A stretch of 10,088 bases of DNA from Thioalkalivibrio sp. Its GTDB lineage: Bacteria > Pseudomonadota > Gammaproteobacteria > Ectothiorhodospirales > Ectothiorhodospiraceae. Shown in pieces: positions 1 to 6,664 of the stretch. Both the position numbers and the translations under genes were made by a program. The stretch lies in assembly GCA_007120155.1 (NCBI GenBank), contig SKOF01000503.1, positions 1 to 10,088 on the forward strand. Direction: 5' to 3'. The notes under the pieces were generated by a model. It ran no database searches and had not been told where the DNA came from. It saw only the letters and a list, made by a program, of their open reading frames with translations. Position 1 is the stretch's first letter. The number at the start of each line of letters is the position of its first letter.

Positions 1-694
1 CCAGGGCGGTGCGAAGATTCTCGCCCACCTTGCCCTTGATCTCGTCGGCATGTTCCATGATGCCATCGAGGCTTCCGTAGGCATCGAGCCACTTCACCGC
101 CGTCTTGGGGCCCACCTTGTCCACCCCGGGCACGTTGTCCACGGTGTCGCCGATGAGCGCGAGATAATCGACGATCCGTTCAGGCGGCACGCCGAACTTT
201 TCCTTCACCCCGTCGGCATCCAGAGTGGTGCCGGTCATGGTATTGACCAGGGTCACCCCCGGTTCCACCAGCTGGGCCATGTCCTTGTCACCGGTGGAGA
301 TCACCACCTCCAGGCCGTGTCCCTTCCCCTGGCGGGCCAGGGTCGCGATCACGTCGTCCGCCTCCACCCCGGGGATCACCAGTATCGGCAGGCCCATGGC
401 CTTCACCAGCGCGTGCAACGGCTCCACCTGGGCCGCCAGTTCGTCGGGCATGGGCGGGCGGGTCGCCTTGTATTCGGCGTACATCTCGTCCCGGAAGGTC
501 TTGCCCTTGGCATCGAACACCACCGCCACGTGTTCGGGGGCGTAGTCCTTGAGCAGTTTGCGCAGCATGTTGGCCACACCGTAGACGGCCCCCGTCGGTT
601 CACCCTTCGAGTTGGTCAGCGGCGGCAGGGCGTGAAAGGCGCGGTACAGGTACGAGGATCCGTCCACCAGCACCAGGGGCGGGGTCTTGCTCAC
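1..694 (-). CDS. polA: DNA polymerase I, N-terminal 5'-3' exonuclease part (partial, cut by window edge)
   Basis: Cytoplasmic repair and replication polymerase. Only the first 231 residues are in the window, and they belong to the 5' nuclease (FEN-like) domain that removes RNA primers and flaps. Visible motifs are the N-terminal VDGSSYLYRAF with Asp11, FDAKGKTFRDEMYAEYKATRP (residues 60-80), VEADD (110-114), STGDKDMAQLV (133-143) and the helix-hairpin-helix region GDTVDNVPGVDKVGPKTA (182-199). These supply the acidic metal-binding residues of the family, and none looks substituted. The start is a GTG at 694, chosen because family homology begins directly there. A GGAG lies 9 bases upstream (704-707). 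The gene is transcribed away from the LOG gene. The polymerase domain lies beyond the left edge. Identification is very secure. Confidence 0.96.
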   Translation of the reverse strand, partial: MSKTPPLVLVDGSSYLYRAFHALPPLTNSKGEPTGAVYGVANMLRKLLKDYAPEHVAVVFDAKGKTFRDEMYAEYKATRPPMPDELAAQVEPLHALVKAMGLPILVIPGVEADDVIATLARQGKGHGLEVVISTGDKDMAQLVEPGVTLVNTMTGTTLDADGVKEKFGVPPERIVDYLALIGDTVDNVPGVDKVGPKTAVKWLDAYGSLDGIMEHADEIKGKVGENLRTAL

Positions 695-729
695 GGGTTC
701 TCACTCCGGCGGTTCAGGTCTGTGGCAGC

Positions 730-759
730 ATTATGGTGCGTGTACCCCTCAATTGGAAA
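730..759 (-). promoter_or_regulatory. Candidate sigma70 promoter for polA
   Basis: On the minus strand a -35-like TTTCCA (754-759, four of six consensus bases) is followed after 18 bases by a -10-like CATAAT (730-735, five of six). It lies about 35 bases upstream of the polA GTG. This is a motif match by eye in an otherwise GC-rich stretch, not proof of transcription. Confidence 0.35.
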
Positions 760-804
760 AGCGCCAGCCATTCCGGATGATGTGGGAACGAGTACACTAC
801 GCGA

Positions 805-900
805 TTCGACGCGGAGGTCGCAGAGGCGCGGAGAACGCAGAGGAAGGCTTTACGCATTCTGTTCTCCGCGACCTCTGCGCCTCTGCGACCTCCGCGTGAA
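805..900. repeat. Large imperfect inverted repeat (REP-like dispersed element)
   Basis: The left arm 809-829 pairs perfectly with 877-897 (21 bp). Pairing resumes between 830-836 and 861-867 (7 bp) after a 9-base bulge (868-876) on the right side only. The loop is 837-860. Outside the stem, TTC at 805-807 can pair with GAA at 898-900 across a single bulged G. The arms are built from short variations of GCGGAG and GCAGAG units. That composition resembles a family of interspersed hairpin repeats I recall from many environmental proteobacterial genomes, often spuriously translated as small ORFs. There is no T-run, so it is not a classical terminator. It sits between divergent polA and LOG genes. 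Copy number cannot be seen from one window. Confidence 0.75.
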
Positions 901-911
901 CTAACTAATCC

Positions 912-937
912 GGCGTTTTACCCAACGCCTGTTTGGG
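912..937 (+). promoter_or_regulatory. Two overlapping, mutually exclusive small hairpins upstream of the LOG gene
   Basis: GGCGTT (912-917) can pair with AACGCC (924-929), loop of 6. Alternatively CCCAA (921-925) can pair with TTGGG (933-937), loop of 7. The two stems share bases 924-925, so only one can form at a time. The region is 39-64 bases upstream of the ATG at 976. Whether it is transcribed is unknown, and short stems like these arise by chance. Confidence 0.25.
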
Positions 938-975
938 GATAAGCTAGGAATCCATCTGTTCGAGTCATCCGACCC

Positions 976-1701
976 ATGAATCCCTCCTCCCGCGCCGAAC
1001 ATCCCGGGCTGCAGCCCATCGACGACTCCGCGCTGACCCGCGAAAGCTGGAAGATCTTCCAGATCATGGCCGAGTTCGTGGAAGGCTTCGAGCGCCTGGC
1101 GCGCATCAAGCCGTCGGTGAGCATCTTCGGCTCGGCGCGCATCCCGCCGGGCAACCCCATCTACAAACTGGGCGAGGAGATCGCCCGTGAGCTGTCGGAC
1201 GCCGGCTTCGCGGTGGTCAGCGGCGGCGGACCGGGGATCATGGAGGCGGCCAACAAGGGGGCCTTCGGCGGCAAGTCGCCGAGCATCGGGCTGAACATCG
1301 CGCTGCCCCACGAGCAGGTAGCCAATGAGTACCAGGACATCTCGCTGGGATTCAGGCACTTCTTCTCCCGCAAGGTCATGTTCGTCAAGTACGCCTCCGC
1401 CTACGTGGTGCTGCCCGGCGGGTTCGGTACCCTCGACGAACTGGCGGAGATCCTGACCCTGGTGCAGACAGGCAAGACCCGGCGCATCCCCATCATCCTG
1501 GTGCACAGCGCCTTCTGGAAGGGTCTGCTGGCGTGGTTCGAGGATACCCTGGTGGCACAGGGCACCATCGATGAATCGGATCTGAAACTCTACACCCTGG
1601 TGGACGACCCCAAGTCGGCGGTCAACGCCATTTTCGATTACTACGAGGCCCGGGGATTCGAGCCGTCCCCGGAAGAGAAAGAAAAGCTGATGGAGCTCTG
1701 A
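976..1701 (+). CDS. LOG/TIGR00730-family nucleoside 5'-monophosphate phosphoribohydrolase
   Basis: A 241-residue Rossmann-fold protein of the LOG family, often misannotated as lysine decarboxylase. Family members cleave the N-glycosidic bond of purine or cytokinin riboside 5'-monophosphates, releasing base and ribose 5-phosphate. The core signature is PGGFGTLDE (residues 147-155). Other conserved parts are SIFGSAR (49-55), SGGGPGIMEAAN (82-93) and SRKVMF (131-136), so the phosphate-binding loop and catalytic Arg/Glu region look intact. No signal peptide or membrane segment is present. The roughly 45-residue N-terminal lead is longer than in the shortest LOG proteins and resembles the bacterial TIGR00730 branch. 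No good ribosome binding site precedes the ATG. It is first in a tight three-gene run, with two bases before the next gene. The exact substrate cannot be read from sequence. Confidence 0.9.
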   Translation: MNPSSRAEHPGLQPIDDSALTRESWKIFQIMAEFVEGFERLARIKPSVSIFGSARIPPGNPIYKLGEEIARELSDAGFAVVSGGGPGIMEAANKGAFGGKSPSIGLNIALPHEQVANEYQDISLGFRHFFSRKVMFVKYASAYVVLPGGFGTLDELAEILTLVQTGKTRRIPIILVHSAFWKGLLAWFEDTLVAQGTIDESDLKLYTLVDDPKSAVNAIFDYYEARGFEPSPEEKEKLMEL

Positions 1702-1703
1702 CC

Positions 1704-2027
1704 GTGAAACGCGTACTGCTTGCCGCCCTGCTCTTGTTGCCCGGCCTCGGGGCCGCCGAGGACATCCCGCCGCCACCGCCCCTGCTGGATGACAGCGAAC
1801 AGGTGACCCGGGAGATCATGGAGCCCCAGGTCACCATCATCCGGCGCGACGGCGAGATCATCGAGGAGTATCGCCTGCACGGACAGCTCTACATGGTGCG
1901 CGTCACGCCGAGAACGGGCCCGCCGTACTACCTCGTCGACACTTCAGGTGACGGCAACCTGGAGACACGCTCCCACGAGCTGGACCCGCGCCTGATGATC
2001 CCGGCCTGGACGATCCTGCGCTGGTGA
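1704..2027 (+). CDS. Exported DUF2782-family protein of unknown function
   Basis: A 107-residue protein with a typical Sec signal peptide: MKR, a leucine/alanine-rich core, and a probable cleavage near residue 18 (GLGAA|ED). A proline run (residues 22-26) follows. The mature part carries features I associate with DUF2782: VTIIRRDGEIIEEYRLHG (43-60), LYMVRVTPRTGPPYYLVD (62-79), DGDG-like SGDGNLETR (81-89), and a C-terminal IPAWTILRW. The likely location is periplasmic or membrane-associated. The start is GTG, with GGAG at 1692-1695 inside the end of the LOG gene. Its last four bases overlap the start of the next gene. In Pseudomonas I recall a family member between polA and thrB, which fits this neighbourhood. 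No biochemical function is known to me. Confidence 0.85.
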   Translation: MKRVLLAALLLLPGLGAAEDIPPPPPLLDDSEQVTREIMEPQVTIIRRDGEIIEEYRLHGQLYMVRVTPRTGPPYYLVDTSGDGNLETRSHELDPRLMIPAWTILRW

Positions 2028-2956
2028 GTGCGGCACCGCCGGCACGCCGCTTCCCGCCCCCCTCCGGACCCCCTCCCACCCGGGAGGAACTGGAACAGTT
2101 TCTGAGCAACTACGCGCTGGGCCGGCTGCAGGCCTTTCATCCGGGCCGGCGCGGCCGGCGCGGGCGGGTGATCACCGACGCCGGGCAGTTCTGGCTGGTC
2201 GGCCCGGGTATGAGCGACTCGTTCCTGGAAGAGCTGCTGGAGCACCTGGCCGGACACGGGCTGCCGGTGCCCGCCGTGGTGCGCGACCGGGACGGACGCT
2301 GGATCCGCCCTCTCGGGGCGTGCCCGGGCGCCCTGGTGCGCTGGCCGGAGGGAAGGCACCTGGAAGCGTTCACCCCGGGCGACTGCGCCCGCGTGGGGGA
2401 GTTGCTGGGACGCGTTCATCTGGCCGGCCTGGATTTCGTCCCTTCCCGGCCCCCGCACCGCAGTCACTTGTGGCGCCGGCAGATGGCCGAGGCCCTGGCA
2501 CCCCGTCTGCCAACCCGGGAACGGCACCTGTTGAGCGAGGAAGTACGGTTTCAGGGCCTCTACCGCTTTGGCGACCTGCCCCAGGGCATTGTCCACGGCG
2601 CACCCAATCGGCGGCGGCTGGTGGCCGGCCCGGACGGCGGTTTCGGTCTGACCGGTTTCGGCCATGCCTGCCGCCATGCCCTGCTCCTGGACGTGGCGGT
2701 GGCCACCCACGACTGCTGCGCGGGGCCGGACGGTGCGCTGGACCACGGTCTGGTCAGCGCCCTGCTCGAAGCCTACCGCCACCTGCGCCCGCTCAAGGCC
2801 ATTGAACGCGGTGCCTGGCCCGTGCTGCTTCGCCGGGCGGCCCTGGACGCCTGGCTGGAGGCCCTCACGCTGGGTCAGGACGCCGCGGGCGACCGGGCCC
2901 GGCTCGAAACCCGCATCCGCGAAGAAGCCCGACTGCAGCGTTGCTGGGTGGATTGA
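2024..2956 (+). CDS. Homoserine kinase (ThrB, APH-fold type)-like protein, predicted catalytically dead
   Basis: A 310-residue protein aligning along its length with APH-fold homoserine kinases, which phosphorylate homoserine in threonine synthesis. Retained framework: EELEQFLSNYALGRLQAF (21-38), HGLPVPAVVRDRDG (78-91), GELLGRVHLA (125-134), LPQGIVH (185-191), LDVAVATHDCC (222-232) and the C-terminal LLEAYRHLRPLKAIERGAWPVLLRRAAL. Active-site positions have changed. The catalytic loop, normally H-A-D-L-F-R-D-N, reads HGAPNRRR (191-198), so catalytic Asp becomes Ala and metal-binding Asn becomes Arg. The metal Asp normally in G-L-I-D-F reads GLTGF (208-212). The N-lobe nucleotide-loop region is arginine-rich (HPGRRGRRGR, 39-48). 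The frame is intact, without stops. The GTG start overlaps the DUF2782 stop by four bases, suggesting translational coupling. It may be a pseudokinase with a regulatory or binding role, or a gene under relaxed selection. Confidence 0.8.
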   Translation: MSAAPPARRFPPPSGPPPTREELEQFLSNYALGRLQAFHPGRRGRRGRVITDAGQFWLVGPGMSDSFLEELLEHLAGHGLPVPAVVRDRDGRWIRPLGACPGALVRWPEGRHLEAFTPGDCARVGELLGRVHLAGLDFVPSRPPHRSHLWRRQMAEALAPRLPTRERHLLSEEVRFQGLYRFGDLPQGIVHGAPNRRRLVAGPDGGFGLTGFGHACRHALLLDVAVATHDCCAGPDGALDHGLVSALLEAYRHLRPLKAIERGAWPVLLRRAALDAWLEALTLGQDAAGDRARLETRIREEARLQRCWVD

Positions 2957-3009
2957 TCCGCCCCACAGGGCCTGCGTGCCGAGCACCTTCCGCCGCCTCT
3001 CCCGCCCCG

Positions 3010-3044
3010 CATCGGACCGATGAACCGGGGGCCGGACACCCCCG
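3010..3044. other. Palindrome and GC hairpin between the ThrB-like gene and rpfF
   Basis: CATCGG-A-CCGATG (3010-3022) is a perfect 6-bp-arm palindrome with one central base. Immediately after it, C plus five G (3026-3031) pairs with five C plus G (3039-3044), a 6-bp GC stem with a 7-base loop. Neither is followed by a T-run on either strand. They could form a weak terminator for the upstream run or a protein binding site for rpfF. A -10-like TATTAT lies at 3083-3088, without a convincing -35. Confidence 0.35.
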
Positions 3045-3130
3045 CCAGGCCCGCCATGCTCCTAACTTCCATGAATCCGCCCTATTATCAGTGTGTTCAC
3101 CCAATCAATCGTCAGGGGAAAACCGACCCC

Positions 3131-3137
3131 AAAGGAG
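3131..3137 (+). promoter_or_regulatory. Ribosome binding site deciding the rpfF start
   Basis: AAAGGAG sits six bases before the ATG at 3144. It is the strongest Shine-Dalgarno near this gene. It rules against the longer in-frame GTG start at 3093, whose extra 17 residues match nothing in RpfF as I remember it. Confidence 0.85.
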
Positions 3138-3143
3138 CACACC

Positions 3144-4019
3144 ATGAGCCAACTGCCCCAGATCCAGGCGCCCGAGCACCCCCAGGGCAGCCACGAACCC
3201 GGCCTGTCCACCTGGCACGACACCCGGTACCGCATCATGTGGTACTACATGCATGCCACACCGCGCCCCTGCTTCACCCCCGGACTGCTGTCCGAACTGG
3301 GCAGCTTCCGGGATGACATGGCCCACCGCCTGGACGACCCCCGGGATGCGGGCATCGACTACATGGTGCTGGCCTCCAAGGTTCCCGGCATCTTCAACCT
3401 GGGCGGGGACCTGTCCCTGTTCCGCACCCTGGTGGAAGCCGGGGACCGGGAGGGACTGCGCACTTATGCCCACGCCTGCATCGACATGCTCTGGACCCAT
3501 ATCAGCGGAATCGACGGGCGCGACATCACCACCATCTCCCTGGTGCAGGGCGATGCCCTGGGTGGCGGCTTCGAAGGCGCCATGTCTGCCCATGTGCTGG
3601 TGGCCGAGCGCAGCGCCCGGCTGGGTCTGCCGGAGATCCTGTTCAATCTCTTTCCGGGGATGGGGGCCTACAGCCTGCTGTCCCGCCGGCTGGGTCCGAC
3701 CCGGGCCGAACGCCTGATCCTGTCCGGCCAGGTATACACCGCCGAGGCGCTGCACGAGATGGGCGTGGTGGATGTGCTGGCCGAGGACGGAGAGGGCGAG
3801 AAGGCCGTCTACGACTACGTGGCCCGGGAGAACCGGGCACGCAACGGCTACCGGGCATTGCGCAGGGCCAGAGCACTGAGCAACCCGGTGACCCGCGAAG
3901 AGCTGCTGGGGATTACCGAGGTGTGGGTGGACGCGGCCCTGAACCTGGGCGAGCGGGACCTGCGCATGATGCAGCGCCTCACCAACCAGCAGGAACGGCG
4001 CATGCTCAAGGCGGCATAG
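3144..4019 (+). CDS. rpfF: DSF synthase RpfF (crotonase-fold enoyl-CoA hydratase/thioesterase)
   Basis: A 291-residue crotonase-superfamily enzyme, close to the roughly 289 residues of Xanthomonas RpfF. RpfF dehydrates 3-hydroxyacyl-ACP and hydrolyses the thioester, giving cis-2-unsaturated fatty acid signals of the DSF family. The two catalytic glutamates of RpfF are at the expected 20-residue spacing: Glu144 in GGGFEGA and Glu164 in GLPEILF. Further RpfF-type blocks are FNLGGDLSLF (84-93), LVQGDALGGGFE (133-144), LFPGMGAYSLL (169-179) and ITEVWVDAALNLGE (257-270). The FPGMGAYS segment is what separates RpfF from ordinary enoyl-CoA hydratases. It converges with rpfC, 57 bases apart, as in Xanthomonas. 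In Xanthomonas the RpfC receiver binds RpfF and limits signal production; the same is plausible here. Chain length and branching of the product cannot be read from the sequence. Confidence 0.93.
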   Translation: MSQLPQIQAPEHPQGSHEPGLSTWHDTRYRIMWYYMHATPRPCFTPGLLSELGSFRDDMAHRLDDPRDAGIDYMVLASKVPGIFNLGGDLSLFRTLVEAGDREGLRTYAHACIDMLWTHISGIDGRDITTISLVQGDALGGGFEGAMSAHVLVAERSARLGLPEILFNLFPGMGAYSLLSRRLGPTRAERLILSGQVYTAEALHEMGVVDVLAEDGEGEKAVYDYVARENRARNGYRALRRARALSNPVTREELLGITEVWVDAALNLGERDLRMMQRLTNQQERRMLKAA

Positions 4020-4076
4020 GTGACCGGCGCGTGTCCGGGGGTGTCGGTTACGCCCCGCGGTCCGGTCCGCAGAGAT

Positions 4077-6653
4077 TCAGGTCGCTGCGTCGCGGCACTC
4101 GCGCAGGTAGGCGTCCACACCCGAGCAGGTGTCACGAAACGCCTGCTCGATCTCGTTGACCCGCGCGGCCGGCGACCCGGTGCCCATCTCGTAGGGCTTG
4201 AGCGATTCGGCCCCCTGGCAAAGACCCACGAGCCGGGCGCCGCCCAGTTCGCCGGCGCTGCCCTTCAGGGCGTGCAACGCATCGCGCATGCGCGGGTAAT
4301 CGGCCTGATCCACGGCGGCCCTCAGATCGCGGAGCTGCTGCTCCCCGTCTCGCCTGAAACCCTCCAGGAGATCCCGCAGGAACAGGGGACCGGACCCGAG
4401 CCTGACCAGGCCATCCAGCACGTGTGTGTTGAGCACATCGACCTCCCGTGTCGTCGTGTTGTCCCTCGCCGCCGTGTTCGCCGGTGCCGGGGCGGCATGC
4501 ACCGACAGCCCCGCCAGCGTATCCAGCAGGCGCGCCGCGTCCACCGGCTTGGTGAGATAGGCGGCCGCCCCTGCGCTGCGGCAGGCCTCCTGCGCGCCCG
4601 GCGTGGCGTCGGCGCTGAGAATGACGGCCGGCGGGCAGGCGTCCCCGCCCATGAACCGGCTCATCTTCAGGACCTCCAGCCCGCCAGTGTCCGGCATGTT
4701 CAGGTCCAGGATCATCAGGTCGAAGTCCCCACCCCGGGCGGATAGCACGTCCAGGGCCGCCTCGCCGCCGTTCACGAGAAAGGGCTCGTGACCGGCCCGC
4801 CTGAGAATGCCAGAGATGACCTGCCGGTTGACCGCGTTGTCTTCGGCCACCAGTACGCGCAAGGCCCTGGCATTGCCTGCGCGCGCCCGGTAATGATCAG
4901 CAAGGGAGATGACGTTTTCCGCGGGTTCCATCTCACTTTGCGCCGCGTTCAGGGCATTGAACAGCCGGGTCTTGTCGGGCGGCAGGTCCAGGACAGAGGA
5001 ATAGCCGGCGCGCAGCCAGACCGTGCGCGGCGAGGAACCCGGTTCATGATCGAGCAGGATGGCGGGCACGCGGGCGAGGGACGGCTCCCGGCGCAGGAGA
5101 CCCAGAAACTCCGCCGGATCAGCTCCCAGGGTGCGACGGTCCACCAGAACCACGTCATGGGCGAGACTGTCCGGCTCCAGAAGGTGCGCCATGGCCTGGA
5201 CCGGGCTGGACACCGCGTCCGGGCGCAGATGCCAGCCCTCCAGGAACCGGCACAGCCGGGACCGGACATCGGATTCGGCGAGCACGAGGATCCGCCCGCC
5301 CGCGCCGCCGAGCCGGACGGGCTCGCCGCCTTCGGCCGGGACCTGGCGCTCGAACGGGATCTCGAAGTAGAACGTGGTGCCCGATCCCATCTCGCTGTGA
5401 AGCCCCATGTCACCGCCCATCAGTTCCACCAGTTGGCGGGAAATGGTGATGCCCAGGCCGCTGCCGCCATATCGCCGGGTGGTGGACGCATCGGCCTGCT
5501 CAAAGGTTTCAAAGATACGCGCCCGGGCCGCCTCGGGGATGCCGATGCCCGTATCACGCACGGCAAAGTGCAGACGAGGCATGTCCGGCTCGCCGCCCGC
5601 CGCCCGCACCGTCACCTCCACCTCGCCGCGTTCGGTGAACTTCAGGGCATTGCCGATGAGATTGATGAGCACCTGGCGCAGGTGCTGCGCGTCGCCGCGC
5701 AGCGCAAACGGCACATCGGGGTCCACGTGGGCGGACAGGCGCAGCCCGCTGGCGCGCGCCTGGGCCTCGAACATGGCCAGTGTGCCGTGCACCAGGCGGT
5801 GCAGATCGAAATCCACCGTTTCCGTGGAGAGCTTGCCGGCCTCGATGCGCGAGATGTCGAGAATGTTCTCGATGAGCCCCAGGAGCACCTTGGCCGATGT
5901 ATGGATGGAACGGCCCAGTTCCCTCTGCTCGGTATCGAGCCGCGTGTCCATCAGCAGATCACTCATGCCGATCACGCCGTTGAGCGGGGTGCGCAGCTCA
6001 TGGCTCATGTTGGCCAGGAAGCGTGATTTGGCCTGATTGGCCTCGTTGGCTCGCGCAATGGCGCCGTGCAGGCTCTTGAGCAGGCTTGCCGTATACAGAG
6101 GCACCAGCACGAGCACCATCATCATGCTCAGACTGAACACCGGGTGGATGGACCAGAACGGGCTGAGCACGAACACGGCGGCGAAGCCCGTCAGCGCCAT
6201 GGCCGTGGACAGATACAGGTAACCGACCCCGTAGCGGAAACCGTTGCCGACGATCACCCACAGGTACACCACGAGGATGGGCGTGCCGGCCTCACCCCCC
6301 AGCAGCAGGCTCAGCGAGGCGCCGGTCATGTCGCCGGCCATGCCCAGCACGCGGCGCGACGGGCTGCGTTCAGGCCACAGCAGGATGGCCAGCAGAATGG
6401 CCAGGGAGAACGCCAGGAACAGGGTGCTGCCGAGACGCGCGTAATCCAGGGCGGGCGCCGCCACCACACTGGCGAACCACGGCGTGTGGAAGTAGGTGAA
6501 TACGCTCAGGCCGATGATCAGGCGCACCAGCGCCTGCTGGTGCTCGGAGTCCGGCCGCTGGCGCAGCCGCTTGAGCAGGGCCGCAAGCCCGGGGACCCAG
6601 TTCAACCGGCCCGACGCCGCCTTGTCGTTGTCATTCGTGGTCGGACCGGCCAT
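4077..6653 (-). CDS. rpfC: DSF sensor RpfC: membrane hybrid histidine kinase with pseudo-receiver, receiver and Hpt domains
   Basis: An 858-residue inner-membrane sensor. A short cytoplasmic N-terminus ends in RPDSEHQQALVRL (33-45), matching the juxtamembrane segment of Xanthomonas RpfC implicated in DSF binding (DSEH at 35-38). Five or six hydrophobic helices span about 42-192, including the RpfC-like WVIVGNGFRYG. Next come HisKA with His218 in SHELRTPLNG and HATPase_c with NLIGNALKF (331-339), DTGIGIP (367-373) and GGSGLGI (396-402). A degenerate receiver (454-571) lacks the conserved Lys and Ser/Thr. A full receiver (599-715) has Glu604/Asp605, Asp650 and Lys702. An alanine-rich linker leads to Hpt with His794 in HALKGSAG. 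The ATG at 6653 was chosen because GGGAGGG lies just upstream and homology starts there; a TTG at 6719 would add 22 unlikely residues. Xanthomonas RpfC is about 726 residues with one receiver, so the extra receiver explains the length. It lies 135 bases downstream of rpfG. Confidence 0.93.
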   Translation of the reverse strand: MAGPTTNDNDKAASGRLNWVPGLAALLKRLRQRPDSEHQQALVRLIIGLSVFTYFHTPWFASVVAAPALDYARLGSTLFLAFSLAILLAILLWPERSPSRRVLGMAGDMTGASLSLLLGGEAGTPILVVYLWVIVGNGFRYGVGYLYLSTAMALTGFAAVFVLSPFWSIHPVFSLSMMMVLVLVPLYTASLLKSLHGAIARANEANQAKSRFLANMSHELRTPLNGVIGMSDLLMDTRLDTEQRELGRSIHTSAKVLLGLIENILDISRIEAGKLSTETVDFDLHRLVHGTLAMFEAQARASGLRLSAHVDPDVPFALRGDAQHLRQVLINLIGNALKFTERGEVEVTVRAAGGEPDMPRLHFAVRDTGIGIPEAARARIFETFEQADASTTRRYGGSGLGITISRQLVELMGGDMGLHSEMGSGTTFYFEIPFERQVPAEGGEPVRLGGAGGRILVLAESDVRSRLCRFLEGWHLRPDAVSSPVQAMAHLLEPDSLAHDVVLVDRRTLGADPAEFLGLLRREPSLARVPAILLDHEPGSSPRTVWLRAGYSSVLDLPPDKTRLFNALNAAQSEMEPAENVISLADHYRARAGNARALRVLVAEDNAVNRQVISGILRRAGHEPFLVNGGEAALDVLSARGGDFDLMILDLNMPDTGGLEVLKMSRFMGGDACPPAVILSADATPGAQEACRSAGAAAYLTKPVDAARLLDTLAGLSVHAAPAPANTAARDNTTTREVDVLNTHVLDGLVRLGSGPLFLRDLLEGFRRDGEQQLRDLRAAVDQADYPRMRDALHALKGSAGELGGARLVGLCQGAESLKPYEMGTGSPAARVNEIEQAFRDTCSGVDAYLRECRDAAT

Positions 6654-6657
6654 GGGG

Positions 6658-6664
6658 CCCTCCC
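6658..6664 (-). promoter_or_regulatory. Ribosome binding site deciding the rpfC start
   Basis: On the minus strand GGGAGGG ends four bases before the ATG at 6653, giving about 5 bases from the GGGAGG core. This supports the short N-terminus over the upstream in-frame TTG. The rest of the 135-base rpfG-rpfC gap holds only a weak stem (ACTCC 6747-6751 with GGAGT 6756-6760, no T-run), so co-transcription from rpfG is likely. Confidence 0.7.

Noticed and set aside
687..899. A 70-codon plus-strand frame in the polA-LOG gap
   Set aside because: The C-terminal half is the hairpin repeat read as protein, a common source of false small genes. There is no ribosome binding site and no homology.
50..904. 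A 284-codon plus-strand frame over polA and the intergenic region
   Set aside because: It is a shadow of the polA minus-strand gene continuing into the inverted repeat. Its last residues are just a translation of the repeat arms.
901..1776. A 291-codon minus-strand frame opposite the LOG gene
   Set aside because: The sense strand encodes an unmistakable LOG-family protein. The antisense translation has no recognisable domain.
3093..3143. Extended rpfF N-terminus from a GTG at 3093
   Set aside because: The ATG at 3144 has a strong AAAGGAG at ideal spacing and gives the family length. The extra 17 residues are not RpfF-like.
4788..6026. A 412-codon plus-strand frame opposite rpfC
   Set aside because: It lies entirely within the rpfC coding region in antisense and shows low-complexity composition without motifs.
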